DNA from: Dendrocalamus latiflorus | Lineage: Eukaryota; Streptophyta; Magnoliopsida; Poales; Poaceae | Direction: 5' to 3' | Assembly (NCBI GenBank): GCA_017311315.1 | Contig: CM029650.1 | Coordinates: 19,604,456 to 19,668,455, forward strand | Length of the DNA stretch: 64,000 bases | Part shown: piece after piece, positions 20,123 to 33,000 of the stretch | Position numbering within the stretch: position 1 is the stretch's first letter | Layout: each line of letters starts with the position of its first letter | The notes under the pieces: model-generated | Databases searched by the model: none | What the model saw: the letters and a program-made list of their open reading frames with translations, nothing else | Told to the model about the DNA's origin: nothing | Made by a program: the position numbers and the translations under genes

Positions 20123-20730
20123 TACGACCACGTTGGTCGTGGTCGAAAGCTGGTACGACCACGTTGGCCATGGTCGAAGGCCAATACGACCACATTGGTC
20201 GTGGTCGAAGCCTGGTACGACCACATTGGCTGTGGTCTGTGGTCACGAGTCGCGCGACGATCGCTGTGGTTGGAAGTCGGCGCTCGGGCGTACGACCACG
20301 TTGTGCAATCGGCTCTCTACGACCACGTTGTCGCAGATTTCGCTTCCTGAGAATGAAAGCGGATTTCGACCTCGCTATGGGCAAACGTGGTCGTAGGTCG
20401 GTCGAATGAGGTCAGACGAGTTTGGAGCGTGGTCAGAAGTGGGCGACGTTAGTCGGAAGGTTTTCGACCACGGTGAGACAAGTCGTACGAGAACGGAAAA
20501 GGGTTCGACCACGGTAGAAAGCGATGATCGTGGTCGGAAGGTGGTTCGATCACGCGATAAGCGGTCGCAAGACCTAGAAATCGGTCGTATCGACTTGGGA
20601 TGTGGTCGTATGGGGTATAGACCTAGAGCGATAGAGTCGCAGCGTGTGTATGTGGTCGTAGCAAGCTAGCAATGGTCGTAGCTTGTATCTTGTTGGTCGT
20701 AGCAGTCTGGTGTGCGGTCGTAGGCTTGTT
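20123..20730. repeat. Array of CGACCACGTTGGTCGTGGTCG palindromes in the 5' LTR
   Basis: Four tandem 31-bp units start at 20123, 20154, 20185 and 20216, each with TACGACCAC(A/G)TTGG followed by a GGTCG half-site. They are followed by several hundred bases dense in single TACGACC / GGTCGTA half-sites. The same array recurs in the 3' LTR from about 30388. Confidence 0.85.
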
Positions 20731-21293
20731 ATGACTTGGTGTTCGGCCATACGACTTGATAGTCGTAGGAGCTAGTTTGACCTTGTGGTCGTTGCGACCA
20801 GTCTAGCGGTGGTTAGCGATAGTCGTAGACTCTTGTATCTGGTCGTATTGCTTGACATTGTGGTCGTATGTCGTGTGCATTCATTGTTCTCTATTCTCGA
20901 CTTGTCGTGGGTGGTATACGACTTGGTAAGAGTATGATTTAAGTTTTGATTTCTGGCTCAAGTGGTTGGATACTCTTGTGAGCGGTGCTATGAAATGGTT
21001 TGCTTGTCTGATGATGTTTGCAGGACTTTGAGACTAGCCGTGGCGAGGCATGGAGGGCCGAGACTAGGCACGGGCCATGCTGAGGTCAAGAGCGGCCAGG
21101 AGGTGCTGAAGACGACGAGGTCTGCGAGGTGGTTGCAAGACTTGAGAGGCAAGGCAGAGGAAGCTTCCAGGAAGGTAGCCGGATGGCATTTTGGAGAAAT
21201 GCGGAAAGCTGTAAAGGAAGCTGTATCTCTGTGAAAGCACTGGAGTGACTCTCGCTAATGGGTAAAGAGGAAAGCAAACCCGGTAGTGGAGGC

Positions 21294-21301
21294 TATAAAA
21301 G
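21294..21301 (+). promoter_or_regulatory. TATA box of the Copia 5' LTR
   Basis: TATAAAAG in the context GGCTATAAAAGGAGG, in the sense orientation, about 670 bp before the LTR end. The 3' LTR has the same sequence at 31559-31566. Confidence 0.8.
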
Positions 21302-21966
21302 GAGGGGTGTCTCCTGCATGTAGCCAAAAAAAGGGGATTGGGGGGTCTTTTGCTTTCTCTTTTGCAGTTGAGAGTAGGTGAGAGCAGGAGAGACAGAGGT
21401 GTGCTGTTGTCTCCTTCGTAGCTATGTGTTGTGTTCCTCCCAAGAATCATCTAGTTCTTGGTGTTCTTGAGGATGAGAAGGAGAGGATGAGCTGAGTCTA
21501 CTTGTAATCATTCCTCATGTCCGAATGTCCATGCGTATCGGGACTCCTCTGTAGTACTCTCGAGAAATAAATTCTCCGAAGTTCTTTGAGCTATGGGTAT
21601 CTTGTTTCAGTTCCTTTATCTGTGCAGTCTCCTGATCTTTCTGTTTCAATCTTGATTTGGTTTTGAACTGCTTTTGCTTTGGGCTGTGTTGGCTTGCTTT
21701 GAACTGGGAATCATCCTTAAGGCCATCTTGGCCAGTTCTTCCCGAGAGCACCGTTCTTGTTTCAACCGCGCAGTATTCTCTGTTTGATTTCTTTTGTCGG
21801 CTCGGGCAAGTGTTCGACCACGTGGTGTTCGACCATCAGTTGGCTTATGACCACGTGTGTTCGACCAGAGAAGCCAGCTCTCTCGACCGATTTGTTGTGT
21901 GGGTTCTTGGAGAATTTTTGAAGGCACCATTCACCCCCCCCTCTGTTGCCATTTCGGTCCTACAAT

Positions 21967-21979
21967 TGGTATCAGAGCC
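21967..21979 (+). other. Primer-binding site (initiator tRNA-Met type)
   Basis: TGGTATCAGAGCC, complementary to the 3' end of plant initiator tRNA-Met, two bases after the LTR end. Confidence 0.95.
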
Positions 21980-22020
21980 GGTTAGCTCTAATTAATAGAT
22001 CTTAACCGGTCTCAAGAGCC

Positions 22021-24963
22021 ATGGCGACGGATAAGTACTCGACCAAGCCGCCCGTTTTCGATGGCATCGATTACCCCTTCTGGAAGAGCCGAATGGAGAC
22101 ATACATCCAGGCTCAGGGGTATGCTATCTGGTGCAAGGTCAAGGTCCGGTTTGTTGTTCCTGCCGATGAGAACATCAATGCTGGGAATATGCATGATGTT
22201 GAGGCAAACGCTAAGGCAAGGAACATCATTATCCAGGGCCTGAGTCGTAGCGAGTTCGATCGCATCTCCCACATGTCGTCTGCCTACGATATCTGGGTGA
22301 CCCTCGACGCATACCATGAGGGCACCACCCAGATCAAGACGGTTCGACAGGACCAGTTCAAGCGCGAATACAACAAATTCGAGATGCTTGCTGGTGAGTC
22401 CCTAGATGAGTGTTTCGCTCATTTCCACAAGATCTTGAGCAACCTCCGAGCGGTCGGTCTCACATACCCCGACTCGGACAACGCTCGTCAGATGCTTGCG
22501 GCACTCGATCTGCGTGTGTGGGAGATGAAAGTGACCACCATCAAAGACACGACAGACCTCTCGACCTTGACTCTTGACGCGCTGTACTCGCGCCTCAAGA
22601 CTCACGAGATTGACGTTGTCTCTCGTAGATCGAAGTCACAGTCGATGGCTTTGGTCACTGATCCCAGTTCAGCTTCTGGTCTCTCTTCTGAGTCCTCGTG
22701 CGGTTTCTCCCTTGCTGCTCTCTGTGATATAACTGATGATCAGTTAGAGCAGCTTGCGGATGATCAGCTGGCCCTCCTAGCCCGAAGGTTTTCCCATGCC
22801 TACAAGGGTAGGAGAGACAGAAAGAGAGGAGGACCAGTCATCTGCTTCGAGTGTGGTGGCCCCAACCACATCCGAGCAAACTGCCCCAAGCTTGGAAAGG
22901 GTAAAGGTGACTACGGCGGTTCGGGCAAGAATGACTACACCGACAAGAAACGCAACACGAAGCCTTCAGCACCTGCTCCGGGAAAGAAGAAGTTCTGCAA
23001 CTTCGGGAAGGCCAAGAAGCTCTTCCACCGCGTCCTCACCGCCTTCGACGACCTCGACCTCAGCGAGGTGGAGGGATGGAGCGACGACGACGGGACGGGC
23101 GACCAAGAGCCCAAGGATGGCGGCGACGACCTCTCCGGCATGTGCTTCATGGCCCTCTAGGGCGAACTCAGCGACAGCGAGCTGTACTCCGACTCGGACG
23201 AGGTATGTCCCTCCTATGACCAACTTAATGAAGCTTTCCTTAAGCTAGGAGGTTTTCATGCTAGAGCTAGGACTAGGTGTACCGAGTTAGAGAAGGAAGT
23301 AGATAGACTGTCACGGGAGCTTACTTCTCTTACATCTGCTCCCTCCCGTGACGACTGTGATACATGCTGTGCTTTGCTGGGTGATTTGGAGAAGTTAAGG
23401 ACCTCACATGATAGTGTGTCCTCCGAGCTTGATTCTATTAAGGTGGAGAATGTTAGTCTGCTTGCTGAGTTAGAGTTGAGTAGGATGGCTGTTACCCTAC
23501 TTACTACTGATGAGACTACTTCTCCCACCTCATGTGAGGATAAGGACATTGCTGCTAGAGGACCTTATGCCATGCTCCTTGATCTGCCCGATCCTTGTAA
23601 AAATTGCAATAACTTGAAGATGAACTTAAAACGGGCAGATCATAAAATTGCTGAACTCCAAGCTTCTTTACTTGAGCCGATTGATTCATGCTTGAACTGT
23701 CCTAAGTTAACTGCTGAACTTGAATCTGTCTCAAAATAGTTTCAAGATATGATTGATCATGATAGGAAGTTGGCTCAGTATGCTTCTAAGGACCCTGTTA
23801 GCTCACCATGCAAAAACTTTGACAAACTAAAATCTGATTTGATTGCATTGGATGAGAAATGTGTGAAGCTAACTAAGGACTTACTAGAGAAGCAACCATC
23901 GGCTTGTATTGTTTGTGCTGAGAAGGGGGAGAAGCCCCAGGGTAAGGTGGAGACGTCTAGGAACGTGAACCAACCAGCTAGCAGTAGGACTACCCTTTCA
24001 GAGTCGGCTGTGCGTGCACAAGTCATTCTTTCCTCTGCTGTTGGTTCTTCTTCTGCTCCCTTACCTTCTGCTGTCTCTTCTTCCCCCTGCTCTTCTTGCA
24101 TCTCGCTCTTTCGGGAGTGTCAGTACCTTATGAACACTCTTGAGAGATTTGTAGGCGGCAAGAAGAAGCTTAATCTTATTCTAGACCATTCCAAGATTTG
24201 CAAGTTCAATCAAGGTCTAGGGTATGATTTCTATGAGGATATGAGGAAGCATCCTCCTGCTATTCTCCGTCCCATCTTAGGAGGTGTGATCGAGGTTGAG
24301 CCCAGGTCTGATGAGGTCAAATTCAAATCAGCGGGCTTTGTCCAAGGGATCTCTGACAGCAAGGTAGGTTCACCTGCTACTTCGGCCTCTCAGAAGCCGA
24401 AGTCCTCGCGTGCTACTTCCACCTCTTCGAAGGTGAGGTACCACTGCACCTTCTGTCAGAAGGATGGGCACTCAATCGAGAGATGCTTCAGGCGCGCCAA
24501 GATCGCGCGTAGAGACCGTGTTGAGTCTCTTGGGGGTATTCAGGGTCAGCCCCAGATCCTGAGTGCACCTAAGACCAACACGAAGTCTAGGTTTGCTCCT
24601 GTTACGGAGTTTAGGCAGCATAGAGGACTTGGTTTTTCCGAGTTTTCTGTTTTTCGTCCTCATGCTGCCTCTGGTCATGTCTTCCGCCGTCCTGAGGGTA
24701 GATCTCGGTTTCCCCGTCGAGATAGCTACCCGCGGCGTGATCAGCGTGTTGCCGGTGTTCCGACTCGCTCTCCCGTAGCAGTCGGACCCCGCAACAGCTT
24801 CAGGTCTGCTCACAGACCTTCTGCTTCTTTGAGTCATGGAGAGCGTAGGGTAGATAGAGGTCAGTCGTGCTTGACTACTTCATCTGCTCGACGTGTTGTT
24901 CAGTATTGGGTGCCAAAATCACTCTTGATTTATCCCAGTACTGAGACTTTACTCTCTGTTTGA
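22021..24963 (+). pseudogene. gag of the Copia element, one frame with two in-frame TAG stops
   Basis: Structural polyprotein that would form the virus-like particle. The frame starts at ATG 22021 (MATDKYSTKPPVFDG), 42 bp after the primer site. It is stopped by TAG at 23158 and again at 23737 but remains open in the same frame to TGA at 24961. The N-terminal capsid-like domain (DYPFWKSRMETYIQAQ, then DTTDLSTLTLDALYSRL) is followed by a CCHC zinc knuckle CFECGGPNHIRANC at about 22842-22883. Next come an acidic segment and a coiled-coil-like stretch (TELEKEVDRLSRELTSLT), then a second zinc finger CTFCQKDGHSIERC at about 24446. Two zinc knuckles and a long extension are Sirevirus traits. The frame must change near 24950 to reach the protease. 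Confidence 0.88.
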
Positions 24964-25352
24964 CTCAGGGTCGCCGGGCAGGGAAGGGAAAGGTTTGGCT
25001 TGTAGACTCCGGTTGTTCTCGTCATATGACCGGAGACTCCCGTTGGTTTTCTTCCCTTGCCCGTGCTCCAGGTGATGAGACGATCACTTTCGGAGATGCT
25101 TCTTCTGGGCGCGTCATCGCCAAAGGTACTGTGCGCATTAATGATTCTTTCATTTTGAAAGATGTAGCCTTGGTTAGTAAGCTGCAGTACAATTTGCTTT
25201 CAGTTTCTCAGCTTACTGATGACGGTTTCGAGGTGAGCTTTAAGAAAAATGCTTGTAAATTCTTGATTCTTCGGGTAGTCTGGTTTGCGGGATTTCTCGT
25301 TATGGGAGGATCTTTCGTGCTGATTTTTCTGAGTCTTCTGGTGATCCTCTGA
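24960..25352 (+). pseudogene. Protease domain of the Copia polyprotein, frameshifted at its end
   Basis: Aspartic protease that would process the polyprotein. The active-site motif DSGCSRHMTG lies at about 25005. The frame (third) overlaps the end of gag by a few bases. It continues in sense until about 25260 (FEVSFKKNACKFL), where a single-base length change moves the family-like reading into the second frame. The terminal residues of this frame to 25352 are therefore out of register. The next domain resumes in the second frame before 25390. Confidence 0.85.
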
Positions 25353-25389
25353 GGTGTTTAGTTGCTTCTGAGTCCCGCGACCTCTCTTT

Positions 25390-28153
25390 CTGGCATAGGA
25401 GACTTGGTCATATTGGATTTGACCATTTGACCCGAGTTAGCGGCCACGATCTCATTCGTGGTCTGCCTAAACTCAAGATGGTCAAAGATCTTGTTTGCTC
25501 TCCATGCCGGCACGGCAAGATGGTTGCCGCTTCTCACCCTCCGGTCACAGTTACTATGACCGATGCACCGGGACAGCTGCTCCACATGGACACAGTTGGA
25601 CCAGCTCGAGTGCAGTCAGCAGGAGGGAAGTGGTATGTTCTTGTTGTGGTCGATGACTTCTCGAGGTATTCTTGGGTGTTTTTCTTAGCCTCGAAGGATG
25701 AGACGTTTTCGCATTTCCGAGGTCTTTTCAGTAGGCTTTCTGTTGAGCTCCCAGGTGCCTTACGAGCGATCCGCAGTGACAATGGCACGGAGTTCAAGAA
25801 TTCCTACTTTGAGAGTTTCTGTGGTGAGACAGGTGTAGAGCACCAGTTCTCTTCTCCGCACGTCCCACAGCAGAATGGCGTCGTGGAGAGGAAGAACCGT
25901 ACCTTGGTCGAGATGGCCAGGACGATGCTCGATGAGTACTCTACACCTAGGAAGTTCTGGGCTGAGGCTATTGCAACCGCGTGCCATGTTTCGAATCGAG
26001 TTTTTCTTCGGGCACACTTGCACCGCACTTCTTATGAGTTGAGATACGGGCGAAAGCCCAGCGTCTCTCATTTTCGTGTGTTTGGTTGCAAGTGCTTTAT
26101 TCTGAAGTCCGGGAACCTAGATAAGTTCGAGTCACGTTCTTGTGATGGGATCTTTCTAGGTTACTCGCCTTCTTCGCGGGCTTATAGGGTCTGGAACTGC
26201 GAGTCTAGCAAAATGGTAGAGACCTGTGAGGTGACCTTTGACGAGGCCAGTCCGGGGACTAGGCCTGATATCTCAGGTTCTTTAGAGCAGTCCGAGACCA
26301 TCTTCGTGGATGACGAGGACGATGGAGATGAGGGTTGTCTACCCGATCCAGTCCCTTATCCACCCCTTGAGGTGCCGTCTTCTACCGCACCTCCAGGTGA
26401 TCAGCCCATGCCTTCTGCTTCTTCTGGAGCTGGTGGCTCTGTTCCTACCTCGTCAGCTCACGAGGTAGAGGCCACTTCTTCATCTCATCCTGGACCTCCT
26501 AGACATATCCAGAAAGCTCATCCTTCAGAGCAGATCATTGGAGACCGTTTCGAGCGTGTTACCCGCTCAAAATCTGGTTTTTCTCAATTCTGTCTCCATT
26601 CTGCTTTCATTGCCTCCTTTGAGCCCAAAGATGTTTCTCATGCTTTATCTGATGAGTCTTGGTTCAATGCCATGCATGAGGAGCTAGAAAATTTCGAGAG
26701 GAACAAGGTCTGGTCGCTTGTCGAGCCCCCGCGAGGTCATAATATTATTGGGACTAAGTGGGTGTTCAAGAACAAGCAGAGCGAGGATGGAGTGGTTATT
26801 CGAAACAAGGCTAGACTGGTTGCTCAGGGGTTCTCCCAGGTTGAAGGTCTAGATTTCGAGGAGACCTTTGCCCCTGTAGCTAGACTTGAAGCCATTAGAA
26901 TCCTGCTTGCCTTTGCAGCTTCTAAGGGTTTCAAGCTTTACCAGATGGACGTCAAGAGTGCCTTTCTCAATGGCCTTATTGAGGAAGAGGTCTACGTCCG
27001 ACAGCCTCCTGGTTTCGAAAACCCCAAATACCCAAACCATGTCTTCAAGCTTTCCAAAGCGTTGTATGGACTTAAGCAGGCCCCCAGGGCTTGGTATGAG
27101 AGGCTTAAGTCCTACTTGTTGAGTCATGGGTTTGAAATGGGTAAAGTTGATAAGACCTTGTTCATCCGCCGGCTTGGCGCTGACCTTCTGCTCGTCCAGA
27201 TCTATGTCGATGACATTATCTTTGGCGGCTCTTCCCATACTCTGGTTTCCCAGTTCTCGGATGTCATGAGCACCGAGTTTGAAATGAGTTTGATGGGTGA
27301 GTTGACCTTCTTCCTTGGCTTCCAAATTAAGCAGACTCGGGAGGGTACATTTCTTCATCAAGGAAAGTACACTCGTGACCTCCTGAAGCGCTTCGATATG
27401 AGTGATGGTAAGCCGGTGTCAACTCCCATGGCTTCGACAGCCTATCTTGACCCAGATGAGGATGGCGAGCCAGTTGATCAGAAAGAGTTCAGAAGTATGA
27501 TCGGCTCCCTTCTTTACCTCACTGCCTCGAGACCAGACATACATTTCTCAGTGTGTTTGTGTGCTCGTTTTCAGGCTTCTCCTCGCGTATCTCACCGTCA
27601 GGCGGTGAAGCGCATCTTTCGGTACCTTCGAGCTACCATTGACTATGGTATCTGGTACTCTTCCTCATCCTGTCTTTCCCTGAGAGCCTTTTCGGATGCA
27701 GACTTCGCTGGCTGTAGGATAGATAGGAAGAGCACTTCCGGCACCTGCCAATTCATTGGCACTTCTCTCGTTTCCTGGTCTTCGAGGAAGCAGTCCGGTG
27801 TTGCACAGTCCACTGCAGAGGCCGAGTACGTTGCTGCTGCCAGTTGTTGCAGCCAGGTACTTTGGATGGTTTCGACCCTGCGGGATTTTGGGTTAGCTTT
27901 AGACAGTGTTCCACTCTTTTGTGATAACACGTCTGTGATTAACATCGCTAAGAACCCAGTGCAGCACTCTCGGACCAAGCATATTGATATTCGCTTCCAC
28001 TTCCTTAGAGACCATGTAGAGAAAGGTGACATAGTGCTCCAGTTTGTGGAGAGTGACCACCAGTTGGCTGATATCTTCACCAAGCCTTTGGATAGTTCAA
28101 GGTTTTCATCTCTGCGGGGAGAGCTTGGGGTGGTGTGTCCTTACGGATTGTAG
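25390..28153 (+). CDS. Integrase, reverse transcriptase and RNase H of the Copia polyprotein (908 residues open from 25427)
   Basis: Catalytic part of the polyprotein, uninterrupted to TAG at 28151. The integrase zinc finger begins before the nominal start (WHRRLGH at about 25391, then CSPCRHGKM). The integrase core has HMDTVGP, RSDNGTEF and QNGVVERKNRT, carrying the D, D and E residues. The reverse transcriptase follows (KARLVAQGF, MDVKSAFLNG, LYGLKQAPRAW, and the catalytic YVDDIIFG at about 27205). RNase H shows DADFAGC, STAEAEYVAA and FTKPL near the end. The order integrase before reverse transcriptase defines Copia. The open frame has no visible lesion, in contrast to gag and protease upstream. 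It would be expressed only as part of the broken polyprotein. Confidence 0.95.
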
Positions 28154-29023
28154 TGAGGGGGAGCTTTGGGCTTTACTGCTTTACTATATTGATTATGCTT
28201 CTGTCTCATTTCTGTTGCATTGCACTCGGGGTGCATTTGGGTTTAGTCCTTCCAGTATAGGTTAGAGTGCTTCTCTTGCCGAGATGCTTAGACTTCTAAC
28301 TCTTATCTTGTGCTTCCAGGATTAGCTGCTTCTTATCTCACTAGGTCGAGCTCACTCACTTCTTGTAGGTTCTACCGAGGGTTGGGCCACCCTCGGGTAG
28401 ACAGGGTACGTGTTTGCTCTCTAGTGTGTGATTTACCGTCAGCTGATTGTCCTGGAGTCATATGGGGTAGATGAGAGTCAGTCTAAGCCATAGTTGCTTC
28501 TATATCTTTTTTATGCTTTAAGGACTGCCTGTTTGGTTTTCTTTGCCAGCTTCTCGATTTTATTGCTTTGGTTCAGGGGGAGTTCATTTGGGAGCTTCTG
28601 AAGCTTAATTTTGACATAACTCAACTTGAACTAAAAGTTGCATCTAATGTTGAGGGGGAGCTGGACTTTCTTGCATTTTCAGCATTCTAGCATTATAATC
28701 AATCTGCATTGAGCCTTGATTATTATCCTGTTATGATATGCTTCAATGCTTTACACCTTGCCATGTCTTGTGCTGTATATGCTAGATTGATCATGACTTC
28801 ATATGTGTAGACTAGCTTTTACTATGATAAGTTAATTAAAATTGCCAAACTTGAAGTAAAACTTGTCATGCTAACATTTGAGGTTAGTCTTTCTGGAGCT
28901 ATCTCTTTATGATTCATGCCATGTCAACTAGGCTTAGCTGAGCGTTGAATCTTTTATTGAGCCTTAGATTGAGCTATTTTAGTCTCTTGATGTAGCATGA
29001 GGTAGTACAACATGTTTACACAG

Positions 29024-29348
29024 CAAAAAGATCTCTTTTGTGCGAAAAAACTGATTTCACTAATTCTTTCTCATGAGACGGCTTGCCATTGCACCAGGCA
29101 TGAACTCAGGGGGAGTTTTGGATGACCTAGACTATCTTCTTAAGCTTCTCGCTTGGAGTAGTCGCATAAGGCTTGAGATCTAGCACAAAAAAAATCTCTT
29201 TTGTGCGAAAAAACTGATTTCACCAATTCCTTCTCATGAGACGGCTTGCCATTGCACTAGGCATGACCTCAGGGGAGTTTTGGATGACCTAGACTATCTT
29301 CTTAAGCTTCTCGCTTGAAGTAGTCGCATAAGGCTTGAGATCTAGCAC
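29024..29348. repeat. Direct duplication (two copies of about 160 bp)
   Basis: Both copies run from TCTCTTTTGTGCGAAAAAAC to GGCTTGAGATCTAGCAC with only a few differences, and each includes one G-rich purine tract (the second shortened to GGGGAG). Confidence 0.85.
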
Positions 29349-30010
29349 ATAAAAAATTGGGTTGGAAACAACCATGAGCTTTAAAAAGACAATGTTTCAT
29401 GTGCTCAATTTGCTTAATCTACAATCAGAACCAAGTACCTTAACCAATGTTTCAATCTTGAGCTTATAGCACTCTATTTGGACTCAATGTTAGCTTCTTT
29501 GTTCCGCTTAGCTTATTGACATGGCCTGCATCATCCTTGGATGTCTCTAGCTAGACTTTACTCATTGATGACTAGACTTGCTCACAAAATGCATTACATT
29601 TCAGATTGTCATCTTTGTGCTCTAGCTGGTTTATATATATGTCGTCATGATCTAGATAGCGTCCTTTTTTGAGTTATGGCTTGGTGTATTACATTATGGT
29701 CAATATGGATAATTCTCATGGCTCTAAATGCTTAAATAAATAAACTTCAGCCATATTCATCCATTGACATGTCTTATTCTCTCTATTGCATCTTGATGTG
29801 TTTATTGCCAAAAGGGGGAGAATAGAGAAGAAAAAGTCTGTTGGGAACAGTTTAGAGCTTTGGAGATCATTTTGCTCTTTCAGTTGTTGCTCTAGTGTTT
29901 CTTCTGTCGACATGGTCATTAGCTTCATTTCTATCTTTGGACCATGTTGGTTTCTTCAAACTCAAACTCTTCTTAAAAAGCTTTTTCTGAGTTTGTCAAT
30001 ATACTCATCA

Positions 30011-30020
30011 AGGGGGAGAT
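30011..30020 (+). other. Polypurine tract before the 3' LTR
   Basis: AGGGGGAGAT immediately precedes the LTR start TGAGAGACC at 30021, as needed for plus-strand priming. Confidence 0.8.
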
Positions 30021-33000
30021 TGAGAGACCATGTGGAGGTGCCCCCATGTTTGTGATGAGTTATTGACACTTGGCTTGGAAAATTTGAGTTTGATTTGAGC
30101 GTTTCCTGCTAAGTCGTAGCTTCTGGTCATGGTCGTGGGCTCGTTCGACCACGTTGTCGCCAATCGGGAGCGAGGCAAGTCACTTACGACCACACAGTCG
30201 AAGGTCGGAAGTCTCCCAACTTCTTTACGACCATTGGGCGTAGTCGTAGGTCACTGGGGTGGTCTACGACCACTTGGATTGTGGTCGAAAGGCAGCAGCA
30301 AAGTTTACGACCACGCTTGGCCGTGATCTCAAGCCTCTGAGAAGTTTACGACTACTTTGGGCATCATCGGAGTCCATCAGGACAGTATACGACCACGTTG
30401 GTCGTGGTCGAAAGCTGGTACGACCACGTTGGCCATGGTCGAAGGCCAATACAACCACGTTGGTCGTGGTCGAAGCCTGGTACGACCACATTGGCTGTGG
30501 TCTGTGGTCACGAGTCGCGCGACGATCGCTGTGGTTGGAAGTCGGCGCTCGGGCGTACGACCACGTTGTGCAATCGGCTCTCTACGACCACGTTGTCGCA
30601 GATTTTGCTTCCTGAGAATGAAAGCGCATTTCGACCTCGCTATGGGCAAACGTGGTCGTAGGTCGGTCGAATGAGGTCAGACGAGTTTGGAGCGCGGTCA
30701 GAAGTGGGCGACGTTAGTCGGAAGGTTTTCGACCACGGTGAGACAAGTCGTACGAGAACGGAAAAGGGTTCGACCACGGTAGAAAGCGATGATCGTGGTC
30801 GGAAGGTGGTTCGATCACGCGATAAGCAGTCGCAAGACCTAGAAATCGGTCGTATCGACTTGGGATGTGGTCGTATGGGGTATAGACCTAGAGCGATAGA
30901 GTCGCAGCGTGTGTATGTGGTCGTAGCAAGCTAGCAATGGTCGTAGCTTGTATCTTGTTGGTCGTAGCAGTCTGGTGTGCGGTCGTAGGCTTGTTATGAC
31001 TTGGTGTTCGGCCATACGACTTGATAGTCGTAGGAGCTAGTTTGACCTTGTGGTCGTTGCGACCAGTCTAGCGGTGGTTAGCGATAGTCGTAGACTCTTG
31101 TATCTGGTCGTATTGCTTGACATTGTGGTCGTATGTCGTGTGCATTCATTGTTCTCTATTCTCGACTTGTCGTGGGTGGTATACGACTTGGTAAGAGTAT
31201 GATTTAAGTTTTGATTTCTGGCTCAAGTGGTTGGATACTCTTGTGAGCGGTGCTATGAAATGGTTTGCTTGTCTGATGATGTTTGCAGGACTTTGAGACT
31301 AGCCGTGGCGAGGCATGGAGGGCCGAGACTAGGCACGGGCCGTGCTGAGGTCAAGAGCGGCCAGGAGGTGCTGAAGACGACGAGGTCTGCGAGGTGGTTG
31401 CAAGACTTGAGAGGCAAGGCAGAGGAAGCTTCCAGGAAGGCAGCCGGATGGCATTTTGGAGAAATGCGGAAAGCTGTAAAGGAAGCTGTATCTCTGTGAA
31501 AGCACTGGAGTGACTCTCGCTAATGGGTAAAGAGGAAAGCAAACCCGGTAGTGGAGGCTATAAAAGGAGGGGTTGTCGGGACCCGGAGCAGCAACTCCAG
31601 AACCCTCTGTGTTAATCGCACTATCCCAGGAAAAGCTAGTGCACACAGTATCACAAAGACAAATATCATGCGTAATGACAAACTTTATTTAACTAATATG
31701 AGCCTGATGGCCAAAGTTTACAATAATAGCAAAAGAAGACAGCGGAAGAAATACATAAAGCAGCAGCCCATCCAGCCTTCCCACAAGGCGAATGACTGTA
31801 AGACGTGGCCTAGTCGCAATCCTCACCGAAGTCGTCGAAAGCTTCCGCTGGAAAGAGTTAGATATAGCAACATGAGTACAAAAAGTACTCCACAAGTTAC
31901 ACCAGGAGTTATAACAGAATAGATGCATGCATATGGAATATCAAAGGAAGGCATAATATGGTTTATTTGCATAAAAGGCGATCTTTGAAGTAAATATCAT
32001 AAGTAAGTGCAAAAGCTGAATTTGATACATTAAGTAAAACAATGTTGTAAACAAAATAGATACCGTTAGTGCAGGTCCATCCCCCACACCAACCTAACCA
32101 CGGGCATCCCACCCGGACCATCTTTTCCAAATGCTCACGTATGGATTCCATCCATCCACACGCTTTCACTGCGCAACTCTGATGAATTCCATCCATTCAC
32201 CATATTTCAACCTCTCACGGATTCCATCCATCCGCAAGGTTTTCATCTCTCGTGGATTCCATCCATCCACAAGGTTTTCGAAACCATTTTTGAAAAACAA
32301 AGTCTAATCCATGAAAAACTTCACTCGGCTTGCCCATGACCGTGGGCACGGCTATCCAGGATAGGTTATACACTCTGCAGAGGTTGTACAGCTTTACCCA
32401 CAAGACATGATCATCCCGGTTTGCCACGCGAGTTACACACTTCCTTAGGTGTGCGGCGAGGAGATCATGACAAGGCCTTTACAATGATCCGTTATCAACA
32501 TAATCACGCCGCCACTAAGGTTTCACCACAACATGAATCCACATGTTGGAGCCCCCTCTTGTGCCATGTGAGACTTCTCACGGCCTACGCCGCGCTCACA
32601 TTCAGCCTATAGCGAGATCATTTGGAACTTCACAAATTATTCGGCCAGGTCTGTCCCATACCAGACTTGTGGTAGTACGATAGGGCTTTGCAATAGTAGC
32701 TCACAGACCGGTCCTTAACTTGACTTAGGCCTAACCACAAACCCCTTGTGCACGACAATCAACCACTGCGGCTCCAACCAACAGGGCATGCCTGCACCCA
32801 CCAATCTAACCAATTGCCTAAGTCTAAACCAGTTTTATATTTTGCTTCCAAAATATTTCATAACACTCCTTGACTCACCAGAGTCAAGAGTACAGTTTTA
32901 AAGTTCGTCATTTTATGTGAAAGATCATCCCAAACCATAAGTATTATAAGCATGGCTAAGTATTTCTACAAAATTTCTAGTTAGTGCTATTGTACTAACT

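Larger units (their letters stand above)
19756..21964 (+). repeat. 5' LTR of the Copia element (2209 bp)
   Basis: It starts TGAGAGACCATGTGGAGG and ends CATTTCGGTCCTACA, two bases before the primer-binding site. It differs from the 3' LTR at roughly a dozen positions that I could find by eye, plus a length change in a run of C near the end. Confidence 0.95.
28154..30020 (+). other. Non-coding 3' region of the Copia element with repeated polypurine tracts
   Basis: About 1.9 kb between pol and the 3' LTR. It holds several G-rich purine tracts of the form AGGGGGAG (about 28155, 28576, 28653, 29109, 29814) before the one at 30010-30020 that abuts the LTR and is the functional position. A unit of roughly 160 bp is directly duplicated at about 29024-29183 and 29191-29348 (CTTTTGTGCGAAAAAACTG ... 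GAGATCTAGCAC). No envelope-like or other open frame of note is present. Confidence 0.75.

Noticed and set aside
20123..20730. GGTCGTA repeat array considered as a separate satellite
   Set aside because: It lies wholly inside the LTR and recurs in the other LTR of the same element, so it is part of the element.
21967..21979. TGGTATCAGAGCC considered as part of a tRNA gene
   Set aside because: It is only the primer-binding complement of the tRNA 3' end. No cloverleaf or internal promoter boxes surround it, here or at 4143 and 43353.
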